A DNA stretch of 64,000 nt from Bradyrhizobium guangxiense (GCF_004114915.1 NZ_CP022219.1:3316501-3380500); one strand, 5' to 3'. Shown: positions 41,907-51,094, numbered from the stretch's first letter. The notes: generated by a model from the sequence alone, not told the origin. Numbers and translations are program-made.

Positions 41907-44900
41907 CTAGCCTTCGTCCAGCAGCTCGAACAACTCCTCCACCCGCTCGAACGGGGCGTCCTGCATCTTGGCGTGATAGACCACGCGATCGCCGTCGCGT
42001 TGCAGTGACTTGCCGCGCGACTTGCGCAGGCGTCCGGGCAGGAAGGTTGCGGCCGCAGCTTCGGGGCCGACGTCGAGGCGGATGATGCCTCTTCGCTTGC
42101 ATTCGAGCCTGAGCCTGGCTGCGGCAAAGAAGTCGCGCGCGACCTTCGGCAGCGGGCCGAAGCGGCGGGCGGGTTCCTCCTCGAGGTCTTCGAGGTCGTC
42201 CTCGTCGGTGCATCTTGCGGCGCGCGCATAGAGCTCGAGCCGCACCGGCTCGGACTGCACATAGGTCTCGGGCAGCATGTCGCCAACCGGCAGGGTCAGG
42301 TCCGGCACCCACACCGCCTGCCCCTCGTCGAGCTTCTCCGAAGCCATCTTCAGGAGGTGGCTGTAGAGCACGGGCCCGAACACCTGGACGTGGCCGGATT
42401 GCTGCTCCGAGAACAGATCGCCCGCGCCTCTGAGGTCGAGGTCGCGCTCGCTGATGGCAAAGCCCGCGCCGGGCCGGCTGAACTCCTCCAGCACGGCCAG
42501 CCGCTTCTCGGATTGTCCGGACTCGGTCTCGGTCAGGAGATGGGCGTAGGCGCGGATGCCGCCGCGGCCGACGCGCCCGCGCAGCTGGTGCAGCTGGGCA
42601 AGGCCGAACTTCTCCGGCCAGCACACCACGATGGTGTTGGCGCGGGGAATGTCGAGGCCGCTCTCGACGATGTTGGTCGCAAGCAGGACGTCGGCCCTGC
42701 CCTCGACGAAGCTCATCATGCGGTCGTCGATTTCGTCCGCCGCCAGCCTGCCGTGCAGGCAGACGATGCGCAGGTCCGGCGCCACGGCCTGCACCCGCGC
42801 CAGCATCGGATCGAGATCCTGGATGCGCGGACAGATCAGGAAGCTCTGGCCGTGGCGGCGCTGCTCGCGCAGCAGCGCCGAGGCAATCGCCGCGTCCGAC
42901 AGCGGCGCGATCCGGGTTGCGACCGGCAGCCGGTGCACCGGCGGCGAGGCGATCACGCTGAGGTCGCGGAAGCCGGCAAGGCCCGCGGCGAGCGTCCGCG
43001 GGATCGGCGTCGCGCTCATCATCAGCACATGGACGTTCTTGGCAAGGCCGGACAGCTTTGCCTTCTCGGCCGCGCCAAAATGCTGCTCTTCGTCGATGAT
43101 GACGAGGCCGAGATCGTCGAACCTGACGTCCTTGGCCGTGAGCGCCTGGGTGCCGATCACGACCTTGGTCCGGCCGCTGCGCAGGCCGTCCTTCGTCTCC
43201 CGCAGCTCCGCGCCCGAGGTTGCCCGCGACAGGCTGCCGACCTCGATGCCGAACGGCGCAAACCGCTTCTGGAACGTTGCGACATGCTGCCGGGCCAGCA
43301 CCGTCGTCGGCACCGCGATCGCCACCTGCTTGCCCGACAGCACCACGGCGGCCGCCGCGCGCAGCGCCACCTCGGTTTTGCCAAAGCCGACGTCGCCGCA
43401 GACCACCCGATCCATCGGATGACCGGAGGCGAGATCGTCCAGCACGTCGCGGATCGCCTTGGCCTGGTCGATCGTGGTGAAATAAGGGAAGCGCGCCACG
43501 AACTTCTCGTAGGTCGATCCCGGCGGAACCAGCTTTTCGCCGCGCCGCTTGCGGCGCTGGCTGATGTGCTTGGCCAGCGCCTTGCCGGCGACCTGGATCT
43601 CGCGCTCGGCCTCGGTGCGGCGCGCCCACCATGTGCTGCCGTCCGCCTTGTCGAGCGAGAGCCTGCCGAGCTCGGCGGCGTAGGGCCACATCAAGGCGAG
43701 ATCAGTCGGCGGGACCAGCACCGCGTTGTCGCCGGCGAACTTCAGGCGGATCATCTCGCGCAGCGCGCCGCCGCCGGTGTTCACGGTCTGCAAGCCATCG
43801 AGCACGCCGAGGCCGCGCTGGAGATGGATCACCACCGTGCCCTGCTCGGGCACATCGGGATGGTCGAAGGCCGCGCTCCAGGCGCGCGCCATCGGCTGGG
43901 CATGATGCGCCCGGCTGCCGAGCACGTCGGAGGCCGTCACGACGACGAGAGGCTTCTTCCCTGGCACGACGAAGCCCGCATCGAGATCGGCCAGCAGCGC
44001 CGCCTCGCCGTTCCGACCGCTCGTTGCCTCGTCCCAGTCTGCGCAGCGCTGCGCCTTGAGGCCGCTCATCCGCTCCATCACACGCAGATCGTCCTCCTGC
44101 GCCGCGACGAGGATCAGCCGCGATCCGGCCCGGCGTGTGTCCTCGACGAAAGCGCGCAGCGCCTTCCTGGCAGATGTCAGCTTCGAAAACTCCGGGACGG
44201 TCTGGAAGGACGAAGCGCGCGGCAGCACCTTCATGCCCTTGGAAAGCTGCTTCCAGTCGCGCCGGCCGAGATATTCGCGCTCGCGCTCCGCGCGCGGAGC
44301 GGCCTCCTCGATCGTATCGATCCAGCCCTCGGCATGCGCCGGGACCCCCGCATCGGCGATCCATTTGGCGCGCCCGCAATAGTCGAACAGGCTGGCGCGC
44401 TTGCCGCGTTGGCCGGCAAGGCCAAGCCGCTCCGACATGGGATCGACGAGCAGCTCTTTGGTCTCGAAGATGATCCTGTGCTCGTTCGGGTCAAACGCCA
44501 CGATCCGTTTGATCGCGCGATCCGAATGCTCGATCCGGAACGGGCCCAGGGCGCCGGCCGGAAATATCTCGAAGGTCTGGCCATGGAACAGCACCCCGCC
44601 CGGATAATCAGGCTCGTCGCCGAGATCGTATCCGAGAGCTTCGAGGCGCGTCTCAAGGTCCCGCTCGGAGAACGTGCCCCCCACCTTCAGGCTCACGCTC
44701 AGGCGCGACAGGCTCGCCGGCAGCGGCAGCCGCTCCATCACGGCTTCCGCCGTCGAGACGAGAAACAGCGGCTTCTTGGATTTTGCGATGCGTCTCAGGA
44801 CCGAGGCTCTGCGCCCCGCGAGCTCGTGCGAGGGCTCGAGCTGGTCGAACGGCAGGGGGTTCAAGCGCGGAAACACCAGGACCTCGCAAGCGGGATCGAG

Positions 44901-45245
44901 CGCGTGAATGACGCTGCCGAGCCGCTCCGCCCTGTTCTCGTTCTCGGCGAGAAAGACGATGCCGCTGCGTCCGGACTGTTTCCATTGCGCCAGCAGATGC
45001 AGCGCCAGCACCCCGAGCGGGGACGAAGACGAGATCGTGGCGCGCTGCGCCGCTTTGCTTGTCCTTGGCGACCTCTTGCCCGGCAACGCCCTGCTTGTCG
45101 ACGTCCTGTTCGGCAACGTCTTCTTCGGCGACCTCTTGGCCACCCGCGCCTTCTTGGTAAGCCTCACTTGAATCCGTTTCTGGTCGTAAACCGTCGTCAA
45201 CTGAACGCCAGCCGCCCGCAATCCGATTCGGCGACTTCGCGCCAT
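41907..45245 (-). CDS. Mfd-like DEAD/DEAH helicase (transcription-repair coupling factor paralogue)
   Basis: A 1112-residue protein from ATG 45245; the start is uncertain because the first 60 residues are Lys/Arg-rich low complexity. Mfd landmarks are present in order: UvrB-like N-terminal modules (NPLPFDQLEPSHELAGRRAS), an RNA-polymerase-interacting CarD-like part (TVVIHLQRGLGVLDGL), then the RecG-type motor. The motor has FTTIDQAKAIRDVLDDL, Walker A GDVGFGKTEVA, DEEQHFG, SATPIPRT, and TNIVESGLDIPRAN with LRGRVGRGG. The ATPase motifs look intact. The N-terminal modules diverge from standard Mfd, and from memory rhizobia carry a separate canonical mfd, so I infer a paralogue. Alternatively it is the sole Mfd of the strain. 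Confidence 0.75.
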   Translation of the reverse strand: MARSRRIGLRAAGVQLTTVYDQKRIQVRLTKKARVAKRSPKKTLPNRTSTSRALPGKRSPRTSKAAQRATISSSSPLGVLALHLLAQWKQSGRSGIVFLAENENRAERLGSVIHALDPACEVLVFPRLNPLPFDQLEPSHELAGRRASVLRRIAKSKKPLFLVSTAEAVMERLPLPASLSRLSVSLKVGGTFSERDLETRLEALGYDLGDEPDYPGGVLFHGQTFEIFPAGALGPFRIEHSDRAIKRIVAFDPNEHRIIFETKELLVDPMSERLGLAGQRGKRASLFDYCGRAKWIADAGVPAHAEGWIDTIEEAAPRAEREREYLGRRDWKQLSKGMKVLPRASSFQTVPEFSKLTSARKALRAFVEDTRRAGSRLILVAAQEDDLRVMERMSGLKAQRCADWDEATSGRNGEAALLADLDAGFVVPGKKPLVVVTASDVLGSRAHHAQPMARAWSAAFDHPDVPEQGTVVIHLQRGLGVLDGLQTVNTGGGALREMIRLKFAGDNAVLVPPTDLALMWPYAAELGRLSLDKADGSTWWARRTEAEREIQVAGKALAKHISQRRKRRGEKLVPPGSTYEKFVARFPYFTTIDQAKAIRDVLDDLASGHPMDRVVCGDVGFGKTEVALRAAAAVVLSGKQVAIAVPTTVLARQHVATFQKRFAPFGIEVGSLSRATSGAELRETKDGLRSGRTKVVIGTQALTAKDVRFDDLGLVIIDEEQHFGAAEKAKLSGLAKNVHVLMMSATPIPRTLAAGLAGFRDLSVIASPPVHRLPVATRIAPLSDAAIASALLREQRRHGQSFLICPRIQDLDPMLARVQAVAPDLRIVCLHGRLAADEIDDRMMSFVEGRADVLLATNIVESGLDIPRANTIVVCWPEKFGLAQLHQLRGRVGRGGIRAYAHLLTETESGQSEKRLAVLEEFSRPGAGFAISERDLDLRGAGDLFSEQQSGHVQVFGPVLYSHLLKMASEKLDEGQAVWVPDLTLPVGDMLPETYVQSEPVRLELYARAARCTDEDDLEDLEEEPARRFGPLPKVARDFFAAARLRLECKRRGIIRLDVGPEAAAATFLPGRLRKSRGKSLQRDGDRVVYHAKMQDAPFERVEELFELLDEG

Positions 45246-45402
45246 GCATATGGGATTTGCCCCGTGAACGCACGCCTGGCGGCAACGTTCGGCGCGACGC
45301 CGCGATCCCGACGCGTGGGTCGGAACTGGCACGGCGCGGGATCTGCGTCGGTCGATGCGACGCCCGGCGCGATTGTAGACGGTCTGCGCACAGGAAGACA
45401 CG

Positions 45403-45433
45403 AAAAACCCCAGCGCTTGGAGCCACGCTGGGG
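45403..45433 (-). terminator. Rho-independent terminator upstream of the Mfd-like gene
   Basis: CCCCAGCG and CGCTGGGG form an 8-bp stem with a 10-nt loop. On the minus strand it is followed by TTTTT. It lies about 160 bp before the Mfd-like start, so it ends a minus-strand transcript from 45500-45790 or acts within the Mfd-like leader. Confidence 0.7.
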
Positions 45434-45496
45434 CGTTTCGAGCTAAATGAATTGGTCAAGCAATGATGTCTTCATAGCAGCGATGTCAGCGCAGGC

Positions 45497-45514
45497 GTGT
45501 GAACTGGTTCACAC
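45497..45514. promoter_or_regulatory. Palindrome GTGTGAAC-TG-GTTCACAC
   Basis: Perfect 8-bp inverted repeat with a 2-bp centre at the end of the small minus-strand frame. It may be an operator or an RNA hairpin. Confidence 0.45.
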
Positions 45515-45709
45515 CTCCGCCAAACAAACGACCTCAGTGCGGGGAGCCCTGAGGTCGCCAACCTTTGTGGGGAAGGTTTTCTCGCGGCCCGCGGCTTTGG
45601 GGGCTTGGGGTTGGGCCGAGAGCAAGGATTCGACGCCGGCCAGGCGCAGTCGTTCCAAAGCCGTCGGCCGAAAGGTGCGCCGGGGTGGCCCGAACGGTCC
45701 ATCCGCCAA
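45509..45709 (-). CDS. Possible small protein ahead of the Mfd-like gene
   Basis: A 66-residue frame (PTALERLRLAGVESLLSAQP, then AGREKTFPTKVGDLRAP) with amino-acid use that looks coding, ending inside the palindrome at 45497. A terminator lies about 75 bp after the stop on the same strand, which supports a transcript here. Two further hairpins (45529-45557 and 45560-45578) fall within the frame, so it could instead be a structured RNA. Function unknown. Confidence 0.4.
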   Translation of the reverse strand: MADGPFGPPRRTFRPTALERLRLAGVESLLSAQPQAPKAAGREKTFPTKVGDLRAPRTEVVCLAEV

Positions 45710-45790
45710 TCAGGCCGGAGCAGGATACCGCGCTCGCGATTGAGCGCGCACCCGCTGCGCGCTAGGATGCGCACTTTTTAGGAGGCTCAT

Positions 45791-46030
45791 TTGAAACCAT
45801 TCATTTTCATCGCTGCCATCGCACTGCTTGCGATCGCTCCCGCCCGCTCGCAGGCGCTGGTCGATCCCAGCAAGGTTGCTCCGGAATATCGCGAGGCGGC
45901 TGAGAAGCGCCGGGCCGAGCAGTTGCGCCAGCGCGAATGCGCGCTGAAGGCGGATCTCGAGAAGGTGCTGCCCAGAGATCGCACTGCCTTCCTCAACCAC
46001 TGCCTGGATGCGATGGCGGCCAAGCAATAA
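45791..46030 (+). CDS. Small secreted hypothetical protein
   Basis: A 79-residue protein with a strong AGGAGG site before ATG 45791. The signal peptide is KPFIFIAAIALLAIAPARSQA. The mature part is a charged helix (YREAAEKRRAEQLRQREC, then ALKADLEKVLPRDR) and carries two Cys (REC and NHCLDAM), which may form a helical-hairpin disulfide. Function unknown. Confidence 0.75.
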   Translation: MKPFIFIAAIALLAIAPARSQALVDPSKVAPEYREAAEKRRAEQLRQRECALKADLEKVLPRDRTAFLNHCLDAMAAKQ

Positions 46031-46184
46031 CGCTCGGCAACTGTTCGAACCGGATTCCTCCGCCGCCGGCCGATGGCGCTTGGCCGCGCCCGTTCTTGCG
46101 ACAACCACTGCCAAGCCATTCAAGCTTTCTTCAGACACTTGGGATCAGCTGAAGTTCCATATTCAAAGTCATTGTCGTCCACGC

Positions 46185-46469
46185 ATGAGTTCGGTCCAGA
46201 TTCAGTGCACGCGGTGCAAGAACGTGTTTCGCGATCGCGCTGGGCGGTTGCAGGACGGCTATTCCAGGCAATGTCCGAGTTGCGAAGTGGTGCTGTTCTT
46301 CGCCGAGGATTCCCAACATCCTTTCATCAAGCGCGCGATGCGCAATGCGCGCAAGGCTCGCAAGGAGATGCGGGAGGCCATGGTCGCGAAGCTCGCTGCA
46401 CCCGAACCGCGCACGGGGCAATCGAGGAGATTTGCCGGGCGGGCGCGATCGGGGGAACGCGAGGGCTAG
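46185..46469 (+). CDS. Small zinc-ribbon protein
   Basis: A 94-residue protein from ATG 46185. CTRCKNVF near residue 8 and CPSCEVVLFF near 29 make a CxxC...CxxC zinc ribbon. The rest is a basic helix (RNARKARKEMREAMVAKL), which could contact nucleic acid. It lies 2 nt before the convergent Nudix gene. Function unknown. Confidence 0.7.
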   Translation: MSSVQIQCTRCKNVFRDRAGRLQDGYSRQCPSCEVVLFFAEDSQHPFIKRAMRNARKARKEMREAMVAKLAAPEPRTGQSRRFAGRARSGEREG

Positions 46470-46470
46470 C

Positions 46471-46875
46471 TCACCTGCGCTTTTGCTTCCTCGGAAACAG
46501 GCGGTCGCGGATGTAGCGCGAGGTCGGGGTCAGGCGGATGCCGCGCGGCTTCTGCCAGGCGGCGCGGTCGATCTCCTTCTTGTCGCCAATTGCCAGCCTG
46601 CCCTTGGCTGTCTTGGCAATGAAGATCGCATCGCTCATCTTGCGGCCGGAGCGCTTGTTCCTCGCCTTCACTTCCTTCCAGAGACTGATCCTGCCGAGCT
46701 TCAGCTTGGGCAGCTCCTCCCTGATCTCGCGCCGCAGGCAGTCCTTTGCGGACTCGCGCCCACGCTTGCGGCCGCCAGGAAACATCCACAGGCCGTCCGA
46801 CCGGCGTCTGACCAACAATACCTTGCCGCGCCTTGCGGCAACCAGCTTGGAAGACTTCGCCATTGCTGCCGTCAT
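46471..46875 (-). CDS. Nudix hydrolase
   Basis: A 134-residue pyrophosphohydrolase. The Nudix box is complete: Gly in GGRKRGRESAKD, then REIREELPKL, giving GX5EX7REUXEE, with the magnesium-binding Glu. The N-terminal strand VLLVRRRSDGLWMFPGG matches the MutT-like fold. The usual Gly after the EE pair is not obvious (LPKLKLG), a mild variation. The C-terminus is very basic (KPRGIRLTPTSRYIRDRLF), which may indicate a nucleic-acid or inositol-phosphate substrate. A perfect palindrome lies 24 bp upstream of the start. Confidence 0.85.
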   Translation of the reverse strand: MTAAMAKSSKLVAARRGKVLLVRRRSDGLWMFPGGRKRGRESAKDCLRREIREELPKLKLGRISLWKEVKARNKRSGRKMSDAIFIAKTAKGRLAIGDKKEIDRAAWQKPRGIRLTPTSRYIRDRLFPRKQKRR

Positions 46876-46898
46876 TGAAACAGAATCGTTCCAATCGT

Positions 46899-46924
46899 AA
46901 CTTGTCTAGTCGGATAGACAAGTT
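46899..46924. promoter_or_regulatory. Candidate operator upstream of the Nudix gene
   Basis: AACTTGTCTA-GTCGGA-TAGACAAGTT is a perfect 10-bp inverted repeat with a 6-bp spacer. The form resembles TetR-family operators. No regulator gene is adjacent. Confidence 0.6.
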
Positions 46925-47008
46925 CGCGGCCTTGCCTGATCACAGGCCGCGGGCCGCCGGGACCTGGCGCAACACCGCCGGCGGATCGCACCGCTCGCGG
47001 CGGCGAGC

Positions 47009-48094
47009 TCAGTCCTTGCCCGTCCCTGCCCGGTCCTCGGTCCTGATCCAAGCCATCATCATCTCCCAGGCAACCGACAGGATGATCGGGCCGATGAACA
47101 GGCCGACGATGCCGTGGGCAAGCGTGCCGCCGATCACGCCGACGAAGATCACGATGGTCGGCGTCGTCAGTCCACGTCCCATCACGAGCGGCTTCAACAT
47201 GGTGTCGATGAAACCAACCAGGACGAGAAACACGGTGAGCAGCAGTGCCGTGGTGAGGTCCTTGGCGGTCCAGATCCAGATGATCACCGGCAGCAGCACG
47301 AGGAAGGCACCGATCTGCACGATCGAGAGCAGCAGCACTATAAAGGCGAGAAGACCGGCGCTCGGCACAGCGGCGAGCTTGAAGCCGATGCCGGCGAGCA
47401 GCGCCTGCACGATCGCAACGCCGATCACGCCCTGCGCCACGGCGCGAATGGTCGCGCCTGCGAGCGACAGGAAATGCTCGCTCTGCTCGGGCACGATGCG
47501 AAACAGGAAGCTGCGGCCGGCCGCGACCAGCCGCGGCCCGTGTGGGAACAGGAAGCCGGCCACGAACACCGAAACCAGAAACTGCAGCGTGCCGACGCCG
47601 GCATCGCCCGCGAGCGAAAGCAGCGGGCCCGCCAGCGGCTGGAGATACGGCGCCACCTCACGCACCACCGCGCGAACGTTATTGTAGGCCTGATCCCAGA
47701 GCTCGTAGAGCCAGGGGCCGACGAGCGGCCAGGACTTGATCTGCTCGGGCGCAGCCTGAAGCGCCAGATCGCCGGTGCCGAGCTGATGTGCCAGCTCGCG
47801 CACGCCGTCCACCGCGCTGATGCCGAGCCAGGTCGCCGGGCCGATGACGATGCCGAGCGTGACCATGGTCAGGATCGCTGCTGCGGTCTTGGGCCGGCCA
47901 CCGATGGCTTTGGCGACCCAGCTGAAGGCCGGGTAGAACGCAACCGCGAGCACGCCGCTCCAGGCCAGGATCGGCACGAACGGGCGGATGATCAGGAAGG
48001 TCCAGATGATCAGCAGGGCGAGCAGACCGAGCCGGATCACGAGCTGGATGACGTCCTCTCCCGTCAGGAGCTGACGGAGACTTTTCACGGGCAC
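47009..48094 (-). CDS. AI-2E family transporter (PerM-like)
   Basis: A 361-residue inner-membrane protein with about eight hydrophobic segments. Features are LIIWTFLIIRPFVPILAWSG at the N-terminus, a soluble-facing loop (GTGDLALQAAPEQIKSWP), and the conserved C-terminal run with GFIDTMLKPLVMGRGLTTP and GPIILSVAWEM. Family members export various small molecules, and the AI-2 link applies to few. Ordinary backbone gene, oriented away from its plus-strand neighbours. Confidence 0.85.
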   Translation of the reverse strand: MPVKSLRQLLTGEDVIQLVIRLGLLALLIIWTFLIIRPFVPILAWSGVLAVAFYPAFSWVAKAIGGRPKTAAAILTMVTLGIVIGPATWLGISAVDGVRELAHQLGTGDLALQAAPEQIKSWPLVGPWLYELWDQAYNNVRAVVREVAPYLQPLAGPLLSLAGDAGVGTLQFLVSVFVAGFLFPHGPRLVAAGRSFLFRIVPEQSEHFLSLAGATIRAVAQGVIGVAIVQALLAGIGFKLAAVPSAGLLAFIVLLLSIVQIGAFLVLLPVIIWIWTAKDLTTALLLTVFLVLVGFIDTMLKPLVMGRGLTTPTIVIFVGVIGGTLAHGIVGLFIGPIILSVAWEMMMAWIRTEDRAGTGKD

Positions 48095-48249
48095 GACCTT
48101 CCTTGCGGCATCGACGCGGGTTCCGGCACTTGCACGGCTAGGCCGTTATTGCCAGCCGCGCATCCGCCGTCAAGACGACCGGCCTCCCTCACAAGGACGC
48201 ACCAGCCGCCGGATTAGGAACGTATCGATCGAAAAACCATTCCGTTGCG

Positions 48250-48462
48250 ATGCCGCACAACCCCAGAGAGCCCGACCAGCATGCAGGGACACACCGCGGC
48301 GTTCACTTTTCGCTCAAACGGAACGCGGCGCCGGGCTATTGGCGCTACGCCTACACGATCCACGACAAGGTCCGCTCCGGACGGGTCCAGGGCCGGTTGC
48401 CATTGCTGGCGATCCGGCGCGTGCAAATGCGCATCGACCGGGACATGCGAAACAGCGACTGA
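48250..48462 (+). CDS. Small basic hypothetical protein
   Basis: A 70-residue frame (GVHFSLKRNAAPGYWRYAYTIH, then RLPLLAIRRVQMRIDRDMR) with alternating strand-like segments and high Arg/His content. It lacks a strong ribosome site. I do not recognise the family, but the sequence has the character of a small beta-rich protein rather than of a shadow frame. Confidence 0.5.
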   Translation: MPHNPREPDQHAGTHRGVHFSLKRNAAPGYWRYAYTIHDKVRSGRVQGRLPLLAIRRVQMRIDRDMRNSD

Positions 48463-48614
48463 TCCAGGTCCAACGGCCGCGCCGATCGCGCACGGCCTGC
48501 GGTTGCGGCCGGGCTTGGCTAACGCGCGTTAACCGGATTCCCGTGCGTCAATTTACGCCGCCGCAAACGCCCGTGCGTACCGTGGATCGGGGTCACCAAA
48601 AAGCATTCCGTGCA

Positions 48615-48842
48615 ATGGCCAATAGCATCTGGACGATCGAAGAATTCACCTGCAGCGGTTGCAGCATGAACTACACCGCGACCAGGGAGGAGCATAGCGA
48701 AACCCATTCCGGCTGCTTCAAGTGCACCATCTGCAGCAGCGTGGTGCACAGCTGGTCCGGCAAGCATCACTTTTTCGGCTGGCAGGCGGTGAAGACCAAG
48801 CCGGCGGTGTTCGGACGGCGCTGGGCCGGCGCCGGCTGGTAG
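48615..48842 (+). CDS. Small Cys-rich (zinc-ribbon) protein
   Basis: A 75-residue protein from ATG 48615. FTCSGCSMNY near residue 12 and CFKCTICSSVVHSW near 34 give a CxxC...CxxC ribbon. A His-rich tail (GKHHFFGWQAV) follows. Spacing and Cys pairs support a genuine zinc protein. Function unknown. Confidence 0.7.
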   Translation: MANSIWTIEEFTCSGCSMNYTATREEHSETHSGCFKCTICSSVVHSWSGKHHFFGWQAVKTKPAVFGRRWAGAGW

Positions 48843-48952
48843 GCTGAGGCAACGGCGCCTCCGCTCCCGTCATTGCAGCCTGCGTGAACTGCGGCTTCTG
48901 CTACTCTGCGGCACCGGTTAGATTGCCCTCCCCGCAACCGACGCCGAAGCCA

Positions 48953-51001
48953 ATGACCGCCCCATTCGTTCCCCAGATCGCCCTCTACCGCAATTGGCTC
49001 GCCGCGCAGCGCGGTCTCTCCTTCGCCGATTACGAGGAGATGCGGCAATGGTCGGTGCGTGATCTCGACGGTTTCTGGCGCAGCATCTGGGACTATCACG
49101 ATCTGCAATCGCCGACGCCGTTCCAGGCCGTGCTCACCGAGCGCAAGATGCCAGGCGCGGTCTGGTTTCCGGGCGCACAAGTCAACTATGCCCGCCAGGT
49201 CTTCCGGCATGTCGAAGCGGCCGATGCCGCCGGCCTGCCTGCGATCGTCAGCAGCGGCGAGGACGGCAGGATCACGGAGACGAGCTGGCGCGAGCTGCGC
49301 CGCAAGGCGGCGGCACTGGCACTGCACCTGAAAGACATAGGCATCAAGCCGGGCGACCGCGTCGCGGCCTATCTGCCCAATATTCCCGAGACCATCATCG
49401 CGTTTCTCGCAAGCGTCAGCATCGGCGCGGTCTGGAGCGTCTGTGCGCCCGACATGGCCGCCCCCGCCGTGATCGACCGCTTCAAGCAGATCGAGCCGAA
49501 GGTGCTGATCGCCTGCGACGCCGTCACCTATGCCGGCCGGCGGCACGATCGGCGCGATGTGGTGGCCGAACTGCGGCGATCGCTGCCGACCGTCGCGCAT
49601 GTCATCCTGCACGGTGAGGCCGGCGCGGATGCTGCGTCCGATGCCTTGCTCTCCGAGATCACGGCGCGAACCGGCGATGCGATCGACAGGTTCGAGCCGA
49701 TGTGGCTGCCGTTCGATCACCCGCTCTGGATCGTCTATTCCAGCGGCACCACCGGCCTGCCGAAACCGATCGTGCACGGGCATGGCGGCATCGTCATCGT
49801 GGTGCTGGCACTGCTCGGGCTGCACAACGACATCGGCTGCTCCTATCACCCGAACTCGTTCGGCGAGAGATATCATTGGTACTCGTCGACCGGCTGGATC
49901 ATGTGGAATTCGCAAGTCGGCGGTCTGCTCGGCGGCACCACCTGCTGCATCTTCGATGGCAGCCCCGGCGGCAGCAAGGACAAGCCGGACTGGTCCACGC
50001 TGTGGCGCTTCGTCGCGCGGTCGAAGGCGACCTTCTTCGGCGCAGGCGCGGCGTTCTTCGCCAACTGCGCCAAGGCCGAGGTCGACCTCGCCGCCGCCGG
50101 CAATCTGTCGCGGCTGCGCTGCCTCGGCTCGACCGGCTCCCCCCTCAGCGCCGACACACAAGCCTGGTTCAACGACCGCTTCGCGGCGCTGTCGAAGACG
50201 AACGGCAGCAAGGCGCAGGCCGACATCTGGTGGGCGAACATCTCCGGCGGCACCGATTTCGCAGGCGCCTTCATCGGCGGCAATCGCGAGCTGCCGCAGA
50301 CGCCCGGCGCAATGCAGTGCCGCCTGCTCGGCGCGGCCGTCGAAGCCTTCAGCGAGCAGGGCCGCGCAGTCACCGGCGAGGTCGGCGAGCTCGTCTGCAC
50401 CGAACCGATGCCGTCGATGCCGCTCTACTTCTGGAACGACAAGGACGGCACGCGCTATCGTGCCAGCTATTTCGAGACCTATCCGGACAATTTTGACGGC
50501 AGCGGCCGCGGCCCAGTGTGGCGGCACGGCGACTGGCTCAAGGTCAATCCGGATGGTTCCTGCATCATCTACGGCCGCAGCGATGCCACCATCAACCGCC
50601 ACGGCCTGCGCATGGGCACCAGCGAGCTCTATTCCGCGATCGAGGCGCTGCCGGAGGTGCTCGATTCCCTCGTCGTCGATCTCGAATATCTCGGTCGCGA
50701 CAGCTACATGCCGCTGTTCGTGGTGCTGCGCGAGGGCGTGGCGCTCGACGGCGCGATGCAGGCCAAGATCAACAAGGCGATCGAGGCCGGCCTGTCGCGC
50801 CGCTTTTTGCCGAACGAGATCTTCGCCGTTGCCGAGATCCCGCGCACACTCTCCGGCAAGAAGCAGGAGCTGCCGATCAAGAAGCTCTTGCTCGGCCATC
50901 CCGTCGAGAAGGTGATCAACAAGGAGGCTATGGCCAATCCCGCCTGCCTCGACTGGTATCTCGCCTTTGCGCGCGACTATCTGGCGCGGACCGCGGCGTG
51001 A
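48953..51001 (+). CDS. Acetoacetyl-CoA synthetase (acetoacetate--CoA ligase)
   Basis: A 682-residue ANL-superfamily ligase that activates acetoacetate to acetoacetyl-CoA with ATP, linking ketone or PHB metabolism to acetyl-CoA. ATG 48953 gives the normal N-terminus. The P-loop-like motif is VYSSGTTGLPKPIVH (about residue 260). The acetoacetyl-CoA-synthetase-type segment WYSSTGWIMWNSQVGG, then the A8 hinge WRHGDWLKVNPDGS, and the catalytic Lys in TLSGKKQELPIKK at the C-terminus are all present. The length and the GWIMWN motif separate it from acetyl-CoA synthetase. A short acyl-CoA ligase of other specificity cannot be excluded. Confidence 0.85.
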   Translation: MTAPFVPQIALYRNWLAAQRGLSFADYEEMRQWSVRDLDGFWRSIWDYHDLQSPTPFQAVLTERKMPGAVWFPGAQVNYARQVFRHVEAADAAGLPAIVSSGEDGRITETSWRELRRKAAALALHLKDIGIKPGDRVAAYLPNIPETIIAFLASVSIGAVWSVCAPDMAAPAVIDRFKQIEPKVLIACDAVTYAGRRHDRRDVVAELRRSLPTVAHVILHGEAGADAASDALLSEITARTGDAIDRFEPMWLPFDHPLWIVYSSGTTGLPKPIVHGHGGIVIVVLALLGLHNDIGCSYHPNSFGERYHWYSSTGWIMWNSQVGGLLGGTTCCIFDGSPGGSKDKPDWSTLWRFVARSKATFFGAGAAFFANCAKAEVDLAAAGNLSRLRCLGSTGSPLSADTQAWFNDRFAALSKTNGSKAQADIWWANISGGTDFAGAFIGGNRELPQTPGAMQCRLLGAAVEAFSEQGRAVTGEVGELVCTEPMPSMPLYFWNDKDGTRYRASYFETYPDNFDGSGRGPVWRHGDWLKVNPDGSCIIYGRSDATINRHGLRMGTSELYSAIEALPEVLDSLVVDLEYLGRDSYMPLFVVLREGVALDGAMQAKINKAIEAGLSRRFLPNEIFAVAEIPRTLSGKKQELPIKKLLLGHPVEKVINKEAMANPACLDWYLAFARDYLARTAA

Positions 51002-51094
51002 CGGGAAATCGTCCCAATTGCGTCAATGCCGTTTGGATTCCGTTCACCGATCGCCGCTAGATCAGGACGGATCCTTCGCGCCGAACCCGCAATC

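Noticed and set aside
42357..45446. A 1029-residue open frame on the plus strand
   Set aside because: It is fully antisense to the Mfd-like helicase gene, whose translation has clear motifs. The antisense product is Arg/His/Ala-rich without domains, which is usual in GC-rich DNA.
48767..50899. A 710-residue open frame on the minus strand
   Set aside because: Antisense to the acetoacetyl-CoA synthetase gene, with low-complexity Ala/Arg/Gly composition and no motif.
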